64,000 nt of DNA, from NCBI GenBank assembly GCA_004553625.1, contig SFKX01000002.1:62001-126000 (forward strand), written 5' to 3'. The notes below the pieces were generated by a model that made no database searches, was not told where the DNA came from, and worked only from the letters and a program-made list of their open reading frames with translations. The translations under genes were made by a program, and so were the position numbers. Positions within the stretch are counted from its first letter, which is position 1, and each line of letters opens with the position of its first letter. This document shows positions 39,248-47,817 of the stretch, piece by piece. Source of the stretch: Clostridiales bacterium (GTDB lineage Bacteria > Bacillota_A > Clostridia > Oscillospirales > Oscillospiraceae).

Positions 39248-40705
39248 ATGAAACGCAAAGGAGCAATACTGAGTGTCGTTGCCATAATTTTGGTCTTTGC
39301 CTGCATGCTGGCAATTCCTGTACCGGCCGTTTCCTTGGCAGCTTACGACTCGGGTGCTGCAGACGAAGAAAGCATAGTATGGGGCGATCCGGTTTATGAG
39401 GAGTATTTTAACACCGAACCCAATGCGTCTAAATGGGTCGTAGACGACTACACCGAGCAGGATGACATATACTTTGGCGAGAACGGAATTTTTATTGAGC
39501 AGCTATGGGACTTGGTCGGCGGTGAGGCTGGCGTAAACATATTTACCAACGAGCTCAATTCGTTCACCTCGTTCAGGCAGTCTTATACATATGGCCAGGA
39601 CGGCTGGCTCACCATTGAGACGTATGGCCGCGGGGAAAACGGCGCGTCAGAGCCCGACTCCGGCGGAAAATTTGTCGTTCTTCCGGAGGGAGGAGCGAAG
39701 CTAATCTGCGAAGAGCCCACTGACGCCGTGATAATTCGCTCGACAGAAGCCCTGCCCGATACTTATAGGCTCGAAGTAACGGTGACCGCCATAGATGTCG
39801 GCGGCAAAAACTATGACCCCGACACATTCTGGGAGGACCCACACTGGACGATAGACGCCTGGACCTCTGTTGACGAGGATGGCGTGCTCAGAATGAACGG
39901 CTATGAGGCTGACACCGCGCTGAGCCTCAACGCAGGTCCGTGGAGGCCGTCGGGTGATACGCTCGACCCCGAAAATCCTTTTGCTCCTTCGTACGACCAG
40001 AACGGCGGCTACTTCCTGAGCATTGTGGACTATAAAGACCCGAAGCCGCACAACAACCTTTTCCTCCATCACCACCGCAAAGTCGCAATGGACACAGATA
40101 ACAATGTTGACTTTATAGAGGGCTGGGGAGGACCCTGGTCTAAGGTCTGGAACGGCACCAAATACGTTGATGACGGGTCTAGGTATATCTCAATGCTTTG
40201 GGCTAACGGCAATGAAGTGGACGTCTCTCCCGAGAAAGATCTCCACCGCTACCTTGAATACCTCATGACCGGGCAGAAGTTCTACACCTTCAATCCCAGT
40301 GATGACTCTCCAAGGGTGAACACCGTGGAGATGGTGGACAAGTATATACCGGGCAACGAATATGTCTTTGTAATTGAAAGAACTCCGGAATACTACAAGA
40401 TGTCAGTCACTGGCGACTTCTTCTACGGCGGACACAAAACTTATGAGCACACAAAAAGCCATCTTCCCACGGCGGAAAATGGATACACCTATACCTGGCA
40501 CTTCAATCAATCTGTTGAAGAACTGCAGGGTAATACTCCTCCTAGCGATACCCTCTATTATAAAGATACAACGCTGGAAACATGGCCTGAGGGTGCGGAA
40601 TACCCGGATTATTTCTTCACTGGTATGCCGCATATCAACTACTATGAGGGCAGCATGTCCTATTCCAGCATAAAGCTGTATTATCCCCAAAATGTCAACA
40701 ACTGA
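39248..40705 (+). CDS. Secreted protein of unknown family
   Basis: A 485-residue protein. A signal peptide (KRKGAILSVVAIILVFACM…) ends near residue 32. The mature part is rich in aromatic residues, Asp and Gly (WTIDAWTSVDEDG, NAGPWRPSGDT, HNNLFLHHHRKVAMDTD, WHFNQSVEEL) and looks like a beta-sandwich. Its style recalls lectin-like or GH16-like folds, yet no GH16 catalytic ExDxE motif is evident. It stands alone after the glucan locus with its own terminator, so a glucan-binding or glucan-degrading role is inferred from context only. Confidence 0.65.
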   Translation: MKRKGAILSVVAIILVFACMLAIPVPAVSLAAYDSGAADEESIVWGDPVYEEYFNTEPNASKWVVDDYTEQDDIYFGENGIFIEQLWDLVGGEAGVNIFTNELNSFTSFRQSYTYGQDGWLTIETYGRGENGASEPDSGGKFVVLPEGGAKLICEEPTDAVIIRSTEALPDTYRLEVTVTAIDVGGKNYDPDTFWEDPHWTIDAWTSVDEDGVLRMNGYEADTALSLNAGPWRPSGDTLDPENPFAPSYDQNGGYFLSIVDYKDPKPHNNLFLHHHRKVAMDTDNNVDFIEGWGGPWSKVWNGTKYVDDGSRYISMLWANGNEVDVSPEKDLHRYLEYLMTGQKFYTFNPSDDSPRVNTVEMVDKYIPGNEYVFVIERTPEYYKMSVTGDFFYGGHKTYEHTKSHLPTAENGYTYTWHFNQSVEELQGNTPPSDTLYYKDTTLETWPEGAEYPDYFFTGMPHINYYEGSMSYSSIKLYYPQNVNN

Positions 40706-40740
40706 GCTTATATCTGCGTAATCCAATCCCGATATGAACT

Positions 40741-40775
40741 GCGGGGGTCCGGCATTTGTGCCGGACCCCCGTTTC
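40741..40775 (+). terminator. Terminator between convergent genes
   Basis: GGGGGTCCGGC pairs with GCCGGACCCCC around ATTTGT and is followed by GTTTCATGTC. It lies between the secreted protein gene and the convergent GntR gene. Confidence 0.8.
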
Positions 40776-40798
40776 ATGTCTCCGGCATTAACGCCGGA

Positions 40799-41545
40799 TC
40801 ATCCAATATCTGTTATTGCCTCGTCGGTATAATACGCCGCTTTGAATTTGAATTTGTCGCCTCGGACGATAGTGCGGTGTATCACTATCAGGTACTCCTG
40901 CTCATGGCAGAACCGCTCACAGAGCATGCACGGTACGTGCGTCGGGATCTGCAACAGCAGCCTCTCCTTCGCTGTCGGCAGTAGAGGCGACAGCGTCTCG
41001 TACGCATCTGTGATCTCCATGCCATAATACGTCTCAAGATAGGCGTAAAGCGAACCGTCCTTCAGCACTTCCGGTTTTAGCGCCAGAAACCGGCTCTGAA
41101 GCAGATAGCTCGTCTCAATCATCAGCGGGAACGCCTCCGCCGACCGCAGCCTGGTCAGCTTGTGCCACCGCGACCCCGGAGGAGTGCGCTGCCTCACTAT
41201 ATCCAGCGACTCCAAATACTTATCCCCTTCTACAAGCTCGTAGTCCAGGATTTGATTTTTTATCAGTATGTGTTGCTCCTTCAGGCTGCTGGCAAACGAA
41301 TGGAATTTGGTCAACTTCTGGTCGAACACCTTGGGCTTGACAAAGTTTCCGTTGCCCTGCGCCTTAACAATATAACCCTCTTTCTGAAGCTCGTCCAGCG
41401 TACGCCGGATCGTTGACCGGCTTACATGATACATCTGACAGAGCACTCGCTCCGCCGGCAGAGATTTGTTCTCCAGATATGTACCATCTCTTATCTTCTC
41501 AAGCAGATCACTATAAATCTGTTGATACAGCGGCAGAGCTTCCAT
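40799..41545 (-). CDS. GntR/HutC-family regulator (UTRA domain)
   Basis: A 248-residue repressor. The N-terminal winged helix (IYSDLLEKIRDGTYLENKSLPAERVLCQMYHVSRSTIRRTLDEL) is followed by a UTRA effector domain (about 90-240), which binds a phosphorylated sugar in relatives. GGAGGC before ATG 41545 fixes the start. It diverges from the PTS operon, and a 25-bp palindrome with HutC-type half-sites lies between them (41618-41642). It probably represses both directions until the PTS product accumulates. Confidence 0.9.
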   Translation of the reverse strand: MEALPLYQQIYSDLLEKIRDGTYLENKSLPAERVLCQMYHVSRSTIRRTLDELQKEGYIVKAQGNGNFVKPKVFDQKLTKFHSFASSLKEQHILIKNQILDYELVEGDKYLESLDIVRQRTPPGSRWHKLTRLRSAEAFPLMIETSYLLQSRFLALKPEVLKDGSLYAYLETYYGMEITDAYETLSPLLPTAKERLLLQIPTHVPCMLCERFCHEQEYLIVIHRTIVRGDKFKFKAAYYTDEAITDIG

Positions 41546-41617
41546 CCCAGCGCCTCCTTTTTTTAGATTATAGCAAGCAAAAAATCTTGAGTCAAGTAAA
41601 TAAGACCTGTTCTCTTT

Positions 41618-41642
41618 TGGTATGTATCCAGTATACATACCA
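41618..41642. promoter_or_regulatory. GntR/HutC operator palindrome
   Basis: Perfect arms TGGTATGTAT and ATACATACCA are separated by CCAGT, between the divergent GntR and PTS genes. HutC-branch regulators bind sites of the form GTATxxATAC, which both arms contain. It lies 73 bp upstream of the GntR start and 87 bp upstream of the IIA start. Confidence 0.75.
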
Positions 41643-41673
41643 TCGTTAAAATGGACATAAATAGCTGTATTCC

Positions 41674-41702
41674 CTTGCGTTTTTGTTGCACTTATGACAA
41701 TA
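41674..41702 (+). promoter_or_regulatory. Possible promoter of the PTS operon
   Basis: TTGCGT and CAATAT lie 17 bases apart, about 30 bp before the IIA start and 30 bp after the operator. The -10 is weak. AAAAGGAGGGCG precedes the IIA ATG. Confidence 0.4.
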
Positions 41703-41729
41703 TAGGAGCATCAAAAGGAGGGCGCTGGT

Positions 41730-42176
41730 ATGATTCGCGACTTGATTACCGACAAAACCTATCTGGACGATATCGTCTGCAATAGCTGGGAAGAATTGGT
41801 TGACATTGGCGCTGGCCTTCTTGTCAGTCAGGGAAGCGTCGAGCCGGCATTCATCCAGTCCATCAAGGACACGGTGAAAGAATTTGGCCCGTACATGGTA
41901 GTCGTGGACGATTTGGCATTCTTCCACGGCCGCCCAGAGGCCGGAGTCAGAGAGCTGTCCATGAGTCTTGTGTTGCTCAGAGAGCCGGTCTATCTGGAAG
42001 GAAAACGCATCTTGGCTGCAATCGTGTTTGCCGCGACCGACAACAAGAGCCATCTCGAAATCATGCGTGAACTGGGCGGCTTCCTGCAGGACGAGGAATT
42101 CCTCTCTCTCCTGCGCAGTCACGGCGCCAAGTCAGCCATCATGAATAAAATTCAAGAAGGAGCACAAATGGAATGA
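41730..42176 (+). CDS. PTS IIA component (mannitol/ascorbate type)
   Basis: A 148-residue phosphocarrier of the PTS_EIIA_2 family. The phosphorylated His is H66 in LAFFHGRPEAGV, and MSLVLLREPVYLEGKRI follows as in ascorbate- and galactitol-type IIA proteins. It accepts phosphate from HPr (its own HPr is in the same operon) and passes it to IIB. The start of the SIS gene overlaps its stop (ATGA). Confidence 0.88.
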   Translation: MIRDLITDKTYLDDIVCNSWEELVDIGAGLLVSQGSVEPAFIQSIKDTVKEFGPYMVVVDDLAFFHGRPEAGVRELSMSLVLLREPVYLEGKRILAAIVFAATDNKSHLEIMRELGGFLQDEEFLSLLRSHGAKSAIMNKIQEGAQME

Positions 42177-42907
42177 AATATCTGGAATACCGTGATATCA
42201 TCACCGAGCAGCTCGACAGGCAGTTTGGTGAGGAAGCGGCCAACATCGAAAAAGCGGCGGAGTTCTGCTCAAGTTCGGTTTGCTGCGGACGAGTGATCCA
42301 TGTTTTCGGCTGTGGACATTCCCAGATGTTTGCAATGGAGGTGTTTTACCGGGCCGGCGGCCTTGTGCCGGTGAACGCGCTGCTGATACCGCATATGGCC
42401 CTGTTCCCGAGAGCAAAGCTCAGCACGCTCCAGGAGCGAGTCGAGGGTTTCTGTGGTAAGTATCTTGAGCTGGAGGACACCGACCCGAGGGACACAATGA
42501 TCATCGTATCCATATCTGGCCGAAATGCCGGGGTCGTGGACATGGCGCTCGAGGCGAAAAAGATCGGCATGAAGGTTGTAGCGCTCACTTCGAAGCAGTT
42601 TGCAAACAGCACCACTTCCAGGCATTCCAGCGGCAAGCATCTTATGGATGCGGCTGATGTGGTGATTGACGTGAAGTGCGTGAGCGGCGACGCGGCGCTC
42701 ACCATGGAGGGGCTCGAGCCGCATTTCTGCGGCACTTCTACGGTCCTGGGCATGGCTGTGATGGAGTCCATCATAGCTCAAACGGTGGAGAACTGCGTGA
42801 AGTCCGGTTGCGTTCCGCCCATCTACGTAAGTTCCAACCTCGACAAAGGTGACGCTATTAACGCAGAGTACATTAAAAGGTACGGAAAGCTTATATCCTG
42901 CCTTTAA
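42173..42907 (+). CDS. SIS-domain protein (UPF0309-like)
   Basis: A 244-residue protein with one SIS phosphosugar-binding domain (IHVFGCGHSQMFAMEVFYRAGG, IIVSISGRNAGVVDMALEAKKIGMKVVALTS). Family members are uncharacterised sugar isomerase-like or regulatory proteins. It is translationally coupled to IIA, so it probably handles the phosphosugar made by this PTS. No additional domain is visible. Confidence 0.82.
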   Translation: MKYLEYRDIITEQLDRQFGEEAANIEKAAEFCSSSVCCGRVIHVFGCGHSQMFAMEVFYRAGGLVPVNALLIPHMALFPRAKLSTLQERVEGFCGKYLELEDTDPRDTMIIVSISGRNAGVVDMALEAKKIGMKVVALTSKQFANSTTSRHSSGKHLMDAADVVIDVKCVSGDAALTMEGLEPHFCGTSTVLGMAVMESIIAQTVENCVKSGCVPPIYVSSNLDKGDAINAEYIKRYGKLISCL

Positions 42908-42994
42908 GATTAAAAATCGGCCGCCGCCGCCGTAAGAGCGGAGACCACAGCGCCAAGGGGAGGTTCGTGAGCGATGTGGGGAGAAGGAGGGAGT

Positions 42995-43276
42995 ATGCAT
43001 ATCGTTTGTGTGTGCGGGCTAGGAATGGGTTCTAGCCTAATACTGAAGATGACCGTGGATAAGGCGCTTAAGGAGCTGAACGTGACGGGCCATGATATCG
43101 AGCACTGGGATGCAGGTACCGTAGACAGCCGCAACGCCGACCTGATCGTGACATCGGCGGACTTTGAGAGCCGTTTTGCCGGGCGCGACAATGTCGTTTA
43201 TGTAACTAACGTGGTCAACAAAGAGGAGGTGAAAGGGAAACTCAAAGCCTACCTCGAGAGCCACGGTTTGATGTAA
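42995..43276 (+). CDS. PTS IIB component (ascorbate/galactitol type)
   Basis: A 93-residue protein. The phosphorylated Cys lies in VCGLGMGSSL at residue 7, the P-loop-like motif of lactate/ascorbate/galactitol IIB proteins. I start it at ATG 42995, three bases after GAAGGAGGG; an ATG seven codons earlier overlaps the site. It passes phosphate to sugar held by the adjacent IIC. Confidence 0.9.
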   Translation: MHIVCVCGLGMGSSLILKMTVDKALKELNVTGHDIEHWDAGTVDSRNADLIVTSADFESRFAGRDNVVYVTNVVNKEEVKGKLKAYLESHGLM

Positions 43277-43301
43277 TTTGTGAGAGAAAGGAAGGAGTAT
43301 C

Positions 43302-44660
43302 ATGGCAGTTCTGAATTTTTTCCTTGAGTTGCTGCAAACACCGACCATTATTCTAGCGATTGTTGCTCTTATCGGTCTAATAGCCCAGGGCAGAAAGTTT
43401 TCCGACGTCATCTCCGGCACGGTCAAGACCGCGCTTGGATATCTGGTATTGTCTGCTGGTTCCAGCCTGCTGGTCAACGAGATCCTGCCGTTCGTAGGAC
43501 TGTTTCAGGAGGTCACCGGCCTGAGCGGTTTCGCCACTGGCTCCGAAATCATAGTCGGAGCGATACAGGATTCCGTTCCGGTGATAGCCTCCACCTCCGC
43601 CATAATCATGGGCGCGGGCTTCCTTGTGAACATACTTCTTGCCCGCATTACCCCTCTGAAATACATATTCCTCACCGGTCACATGATGTGGATAAGCTCC
43701 GTAGCCATTGCCTTCTGCCTGTATGAGTTTGGGTTCAGCAGCGGCATGATAATCGGCATCGGAATCGTGCTCCAGGGCGCGATACTCACTCTGCTCCCTG
43801 CGATCTCGCAGTCGAACGTCAGAAAGATTACAGGCGCGAACGACTTTGCCATCGGCCACCTCACCACTCTTGGCACGGTCTCCTCCGCCTATATCGGCGG
43901 CCTTGTGGGGCGCAACAGCAAGAGCGCCGAGGACATGAAGCTGCCCGAGGGCTTGAAGTTCTTCAAAGACACCTCCATGTCCATCGCCATTGTGATGTTC
44001 GTATTCTACATGCTGGTCGTCATACTTGCCGGCCCCGAGTCTGTGGCTGCATACGCCGGAGAGACCAACTACCTGATATACGGCCTGCTCAAGGCTCTCG
44101 GCTTTACCGCCGGCGTGCTGGTGCTGCTCCAGGGAGTGCGTATGCTCCTCGGCGAGCTGGTCCCGGCCTTCAAGGGAATAGCCGACAAGCTGGTCCCCAA
44201 CGCCGTTCCCGCACTCGACGTTCCCGCGCTGTTCGGTTTTGCTCCCAACTCCCTGATGCTCGGCTTCATCTTCGCCACCGTAGGCATGATAGTAGCCATG
44301 TTCGTCTCCTCCGCGCTCTTCGGCGTGGTGCCTCTTGTCTCCATCATCGGCGCCTTCTTCACGGGCGGTGTCGCCGGCATCATGGGCAACGCGAGAGGCG
44401 GGCGCATCGGTGCCATGGTTTCGGGCTTCATTTACGGCTTTGAGCTCATTTTGTTCTCCGGCTTCACCTACTCGCTGTTTGGACACTTTGCTTCCGTCGG
44501 CGCTGAGGGTACCGGCCACGACTGCATCGACGCCATGGCGCTCATGACGGTCATGAAGAACCCGATAATCGGCATCATACTCATTGTTGCCGCGTTTGTT
44601 CTCATGTCCTTCCTTGAGGTCCGCTATCAGAAGAAAGTGCGCTCGGGGGCTGCAAAGTAA
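43302..44660 (+). CDS. PTS IIC permease (UlaA/SgaT-like)
   Basis: A 452-residue membrane protein with about ten to twelve hydrophobic segments, related to the ascorbate permease UlaA (SEIIVGAIQDSVPVIASTSAIIMGAG, FLTGHMMW, DFAIGHLTTLG, GNARGGRIGAMVSGF). No fused IIB or IIA. UlaA-like proteins carry substrates other than ascorbate, and the linked AgaS- and GatZ-like genes suggest an amino or hexitol sugar here. Confidence 0.9.
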   Translation: MAVLNFFLELLQTPTIILAIVALIGLIAQGRKFSDVISGTVKTALGYLVLSAGSSLLVNEILPFVGLFQEVTGLSGFATGSEIIVGAIQDSVPVIASTSAIIMGAGFLVNILLARITPLKYIFLTGHMMWISSVAIAFCLYEFGFSSGMIIGIGIVLQGAILTLLPAISQSNVRKITGANDFAIGHLTTLGTVSSAYIGGLVGRNSKSAEDMKLPEGLKFFKDTSMSIAIVMFVFYMLVVILAGPESVAAYAGETNYLIYGLLKALGFTAGVLVLLQGVRMLLGELVPAFKGIADKLVPNAVPALDVPALFGFAPNSLMLGFIFATVGMIVAMFVSSALFGVVPLVSIIGAFFTGGVAGIMGNARGGRIGAMVSGFIYGFELILFSGFTYSLFGHFASVGAEGTGHDCIDAMALMTVMKNPIIGIILIVAAFVLMSFLEVRYQKKVRSGAAK

Positions 44661-44706
44661 AGGGTCTGCTCATGGTGCATTAAGAAGTTAAGAGAATTGT
44701 CGGTGG

Positions 44707-44740
44707 ACGGCGGAGGGTGGCGACCACTCTCCGCCGTTTC
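44707..44740 (+). terminator. Intra-operon hairpin before the AgaS-like gene
   Basis: ACGGCGGAG pairs with CTCCGCCGT around GGTGGCGACCA with minor mismatch, followed by TTCCC. It may partly separate expression of the PTS from that of the enzymes downstream. Confidence 0.5.
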
Positions 44741-44774
44741 CCGTGAGCGAGAATGTTATTTGGAGGAACAGACA

Positions 44775-45809
44775 ATGTACTTGATCGAAAAAGAACTGCG
44801 GAGCCAGTTTGACGCTCTGCTCAAGACTGCCGCCGAGCTGAAAAAGTGCAAAGAGGAAGCGCAGAAAGTGCTCGCCGAGATTTCTTCGCTCTGCGTTTTG
44901 GGCTGCGGCTCAAGCTTCAGCCTTGCCAAGTCCGCGGCTACGCAGTTCTCACAGAACACTGGTACGCCGGCATATGCCGTTCCGGCAGGGGACCTTTTAG
45001 TCAATTTCCCGTCCTACAAAAAGCTCCTGACCGGCAGCACGCTGTTGTTGCTGTCCCGCTCCGGCTCCACCAGCGAGGTCATACGGGCCGCCCGGCTGTG
45101 CAAGGAGGAGCTTGGCTGCAAGGTCCTATCTGTCTGTGCAAAGACCGGGGCGCCTGTTGAAGAGCTCGCCGACTGGAGTCTCTGCCTCCCGTGGGCCTTT
45201 GACGAAGCTGTATGCCAGACGAGGACGGTATCGAACCTCTATGCGGCTGCTCTGGGCCTGACCTATATTGCCGCCGGAGATGAAGCGCGTTTTGAGGAGC
45301 TCTGCGCCATTCCGGAATATGCCGAGACGTTTTGCCCCGCCAATGAGGCGCTTCTGACCGAATTTGCCCAAAGGCCGTGGACAAAAGCCGTAGTGCTTGG
45401 CGACAGCGGAATGGCTGGCATACTGGAGGAGGGCGCCCTGGCATTCAAGGAGATCTGCCGGCGGGATTCCAACCACTATCACCTTCTTGACGTGCGGCAC
45501 GGCCCAATGGTTCAGATCGGCGCCGACACGCTCGTAATAGCCATGGTCTCCTCGGGAGAGCGCGCTCTTCAGGAGGCGCTGCTGTCGGATCTGGCGGCAA
45601 AAACGGGCTGCCTGCTGGTGCTGGACAGCGCTGCGGGCGCCTCGGAGCCGCTGCCGGGGACCACGATCGTACTGCCCGGGTGCTCGTCGGACGATCTGCG
45701 GGCGATATACGCGCTCTATTGTATTCAGGTAATTTGCCTGCACCACGCCATGTTCAGGGGAGTTGACCCGGACAAGCCGGAGGGGTTGGATGCATGGATC
45801 AAGTTATAA
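44775..45809 (+). CDS. SIS-type sugar isomerase/deaminase, AgaS-like
   Basis: A 344-residue protein with tandem SIS domains (CVLGCGSSFSLAKSAATQFS, LLSRSGSTSEVIRAARLC, VVLGDSGMAGILEEGALAFKEI). The architecture and the RHGPMVQI segment match AgaS (galactosamine 6-phosphate deaminase/isomerase) and glucosamine 6-phosphate-type enzymes. AgaS would give tagatose 6-phosphate plus ammonia. GGAGG lies eight bases before ATG 44775. The end overlaps the GatZ-like gene by 16 bases. Confidence 0.78.
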   Translation: MYLIEKELRSQFDALLKTAAELKKCKEEAQKVLAEISSLCVLGCGSSFSLAKSAATQFSQNTGTPAYAVPAGDLLVNFPSYKKLLTGSTLLLLSRSGSTSEVIRAARLCKEELGCKVLSVCAKTGAPVEELADWSLCLPWAFDEAVCQTRTVSNLYAAALGLTYIAAGDEARFEELCAIPEYAETFCPANEALLTEFAQRPWTKAVVLGDSGMAGILEEGALAFKEICRRDSNHYHLLDVRHGPMVQIGADTLVIAMVSSGERALQEALLSDLAAKTGCLLVLDSAAGASEPLPGTTIVLPGCSSDDLRAIYALYCIQVICLHHAMFRGVDPDKPEGLDAWIKL

Positions 45810-47107
45810 CAAAAAACCCGCTTCAGGGCCTGCTTGAGAGCAGAAAGACCTCGAGGCAGATGGGCATTTGGTCCTGCTGCAGCGCGAACGAGTTTGTAGT
45901 ACGGGCGACGATGCGCCGGGCACGGGCGAGTGGCACGGTTGCTCTTATTGAGGCAACCGCGAATCAGGTCAACCAGGACGGAGGATATACGGGGATGACT
46001 CCCGCCCGGTTTCATGCCTTTGTGGAGCGCATAGCCGCGGAGGAGGGCATGCCGCCGGAAAGGGTCTTTTGCGGCGGAGACCACCTTGGCCCGCTGACGT
46101 GGCAGCATTTGCCCGAGGCGCAGGCGATGGACAGGGCTCGAACTCTTGTGGAGAGCTATGTTCTGGCGGGATTCACAAAGATACATTTAGATACCAGCAT
46201 GCGCGTTGCAGACGACGATGTGTCGGCGCGCTTGTCTGACGAGACGATAGCACGGCGAGGAGCCGAGCTGTGCGCAGCGTCTGAACAGGCGTTCCGCCGC
46301 TATCAGGCGAGCCATCCCGGGGCAGTGCCGCCGATTTATATCATAGGCAGCGAGGTCCCGATCCCGGGCGGCGCCCAGGAAAATGAGGACTCCGTGGCGG
46401 TCACGTCTCCTGACGACTGCCGGGCCACCCTTGAGGCGTTTCGTTCGGCGTTCCTGAATAAGGGGCTGGACGAGGCGTGGGAGAGAGTGGTCGGGCTGGT
46501 GGTACAGCCCGGCGTGGAATTTGCCGATGAAAGCGTCGTAACCTACGACAGAGCGGCAGCGCGCGAGTTGACTGACTGCCTGAAGAGCTGGCCGAACATG
46601 GTGTTTGAGGGGCATTCCACCGACTACCAGCCCAGGGAATGCCTGCGCGAGATGGTGGAGGACGGCATAGCGATCCTGAAGGTCGGCCCGGCGCTCACGT
46701 ATGCGCTCAGAGAGGGGCTGTTCGCTCTGGAGAGCATCGAAAAGGAACTTTCCCTGAACAGGGGAGCGGAGGGCCTGCGCACGACCCTTGACGCCGCTAT
46801 GCTAAAGGATGACCGCTATTGGGCCAAATACTACCGGGGTACGCCTCAGCAGCAGAGATTCGCGAGGGCGTTCAGCTTCTCAGACCGTGCGCGCTACTAC
46901 CTTCCTGCGGAGTCCGTGGCGGGCGCGGTGGACAGGCTCCTGGAGGTGCTGAGCCACGTGAGTATACCCCAGGCCCTGCTCAGCCAGTACCTGCCGATGC
47001 AGTACAGGCGCGTCCGGGACGGTGTTCTGGAGAATCACCCCAAAGATCTGCTGCTGGACCACATTGGGGATTGCATTGACGACTATCTTTATGCTTCAAT
47101 CAGATAG
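45794..47107 (+). CDS. GatZ/KbaZ-like protein (tagatose-bisphosphate aldolase non-catalytic subunit family)
   Basis: A 437-residue protein of the GatZ/KbaZ family (IWSCCSANEFVVRATMRRA, IEATANQVNQDGGYTGMTP, FCGGDHLGPLTWQ, KIHLDTSMR, FEGHSTDYQ). In enteric bacteria this is a chaperone-like subunit for the class II aldolase GatY/KbaY. No GatY/KbaY gene is in the operon. Stand-alone relatives have been reported to act as 4-epimerases of tagatose 6-phosphate or tagaturonate. Next to an AgaS-like protein, a tagatose 6-phosphate 4-epimerase role is plausible. It ends in TAG. Confidence 0.85.
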   Translation: MDQVITKNPLQGLLESRKTSRQMGIWSCCSANEFVVRATMRRARASGTVALIEATANQVNQDGGYTGMTPARFHAFVERIAAEEGMPPERVFCGGDHLGPLTWQHLPEAQAMDRARTLVESYVLAGFTKIHLDTSMRVADDDVSARLSDETIARRGAELCAASEQAFRRYQASHPGAVPPIYIIGSEVPIPGGAQENEDSVAVTSPDDCRATLEAFRSAFLNKGLDEAWERVVGLVVQPGVEFADESVVTYDRAAARELTDCLKSWPNMVFEGHSTDYQPRECLREMVEDGIAILKVGPALTYALREGLFALESIEKELSLNRGAEGLRTTLDAAMLKDDRYWAKYYRGTPQQQRFARAFSFSDRARYYLPAESVAGAVDRLLEVLSHVSIPQALLSQYLPMQYRRVRDGVLENHPKDLLLDHIGDCIDDYLYASIR

Positions 47108-47122
47108 AGAGGAGACTGAGCC

Positions 47123-47776
47123 ATGCGTCCGGCCCTGCTCTTTGACATGGACGGCACTTTGATAGACTCGGCTGCGGGCATGCGCCTGTCACTCAACCAC
47201 GCGCTTGAGTCGGCCGGGCTGCCGGGCATAGCTGAGGATGAGGCCGGCAAATATCTGGGACCTCCGCTTGAATACTCGCTGACCACATTCCTGGGCCTGC
47301 ACGGAGAGAAGTTTCAGAAGGTTTGGGACGAATATGCCCTCCATTACCGCAGCCGGGGGTATCTCCATACTGTCCCGGTACCGGGTATGCCGGAGCTGTG
47401 CGGCCGGCTGCGGACGGAGGGATACAGGCTGGCGATAGCTACCTGCAAGCCCTGGGCATACTGCCAACCTACGCTGGAGCTGTGCCGCTTCCCGGACTGC
47501 TTCGAGGTCGTATCCGGGAGCTTTCATAACGGCGTGCCGGAAGAAAAAAGCGCCGTTATCCGCGAGGCGCTGAGGCTGATGGGAATCTCCTCCGCCGAAG
47601 CTGTTATGATAGGCGACCGGGCGAGTGACGTGACAGGCGCCCGGGAGTGCGGCCTTCCCTGCATCGGGGTGGACTTTTGCGGCTACGCAGAGCCGCACGA
47701 GCTGGAGAATGCGGGCGCAGACGCCATTCTGCACACCGTTGGAGAGCTGGAGGACTACCTGCTCGGCCGCCGTTGA
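47123..47776 (+). CDS. HAD-family phosphatase (phosphoglycolate phosphatase-like)
   Basis: A 217-residue haloacid dehalogenase-type hydrolase. Motif I is FDMDGTLIDS (D9 and D11), a cap domain with helical segments follows, then ATCKPW and motif IV GDRASDVTGARE. It resembles Gph/PpaX-type phosphatases. Within this operon it may dephosphorylate an excess or dead-end sugar phosphate. GAGAGGAG precedes the ATG. Confidence 0.85.
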   Translation: MRPALLFDMDGTLIDSAAGMRLSLNHALESAGLPGIAEDEAGKYLGPPLEYSLTTFLGLHGEKFQKVWDEYALHYRSRGYLHTVPVPGMPELCGRLRTEGYRLAIATCKPWAYCQPTLELCRFPDCFEVVSGSFHNGVPEEKSAVIREALRLMGISSAEAVMIGDRASDVTGARECGLPCIGVDFCGYAEPHELENAGADAILHTVGELEDYLLGRR

Positions 47777-47817
47777 GCACTGATTTCCGGTGCCTTAACA
47801 AAGAATGAGGTGTTATT

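Noticed and set aside
43377..44519. 380-residue minus-strand frame opposite the PTS IIC gene
   Set aside because: It is a shadow of a membrane protein gene; it reads as hydrophilic low-complexity sequence with no support.
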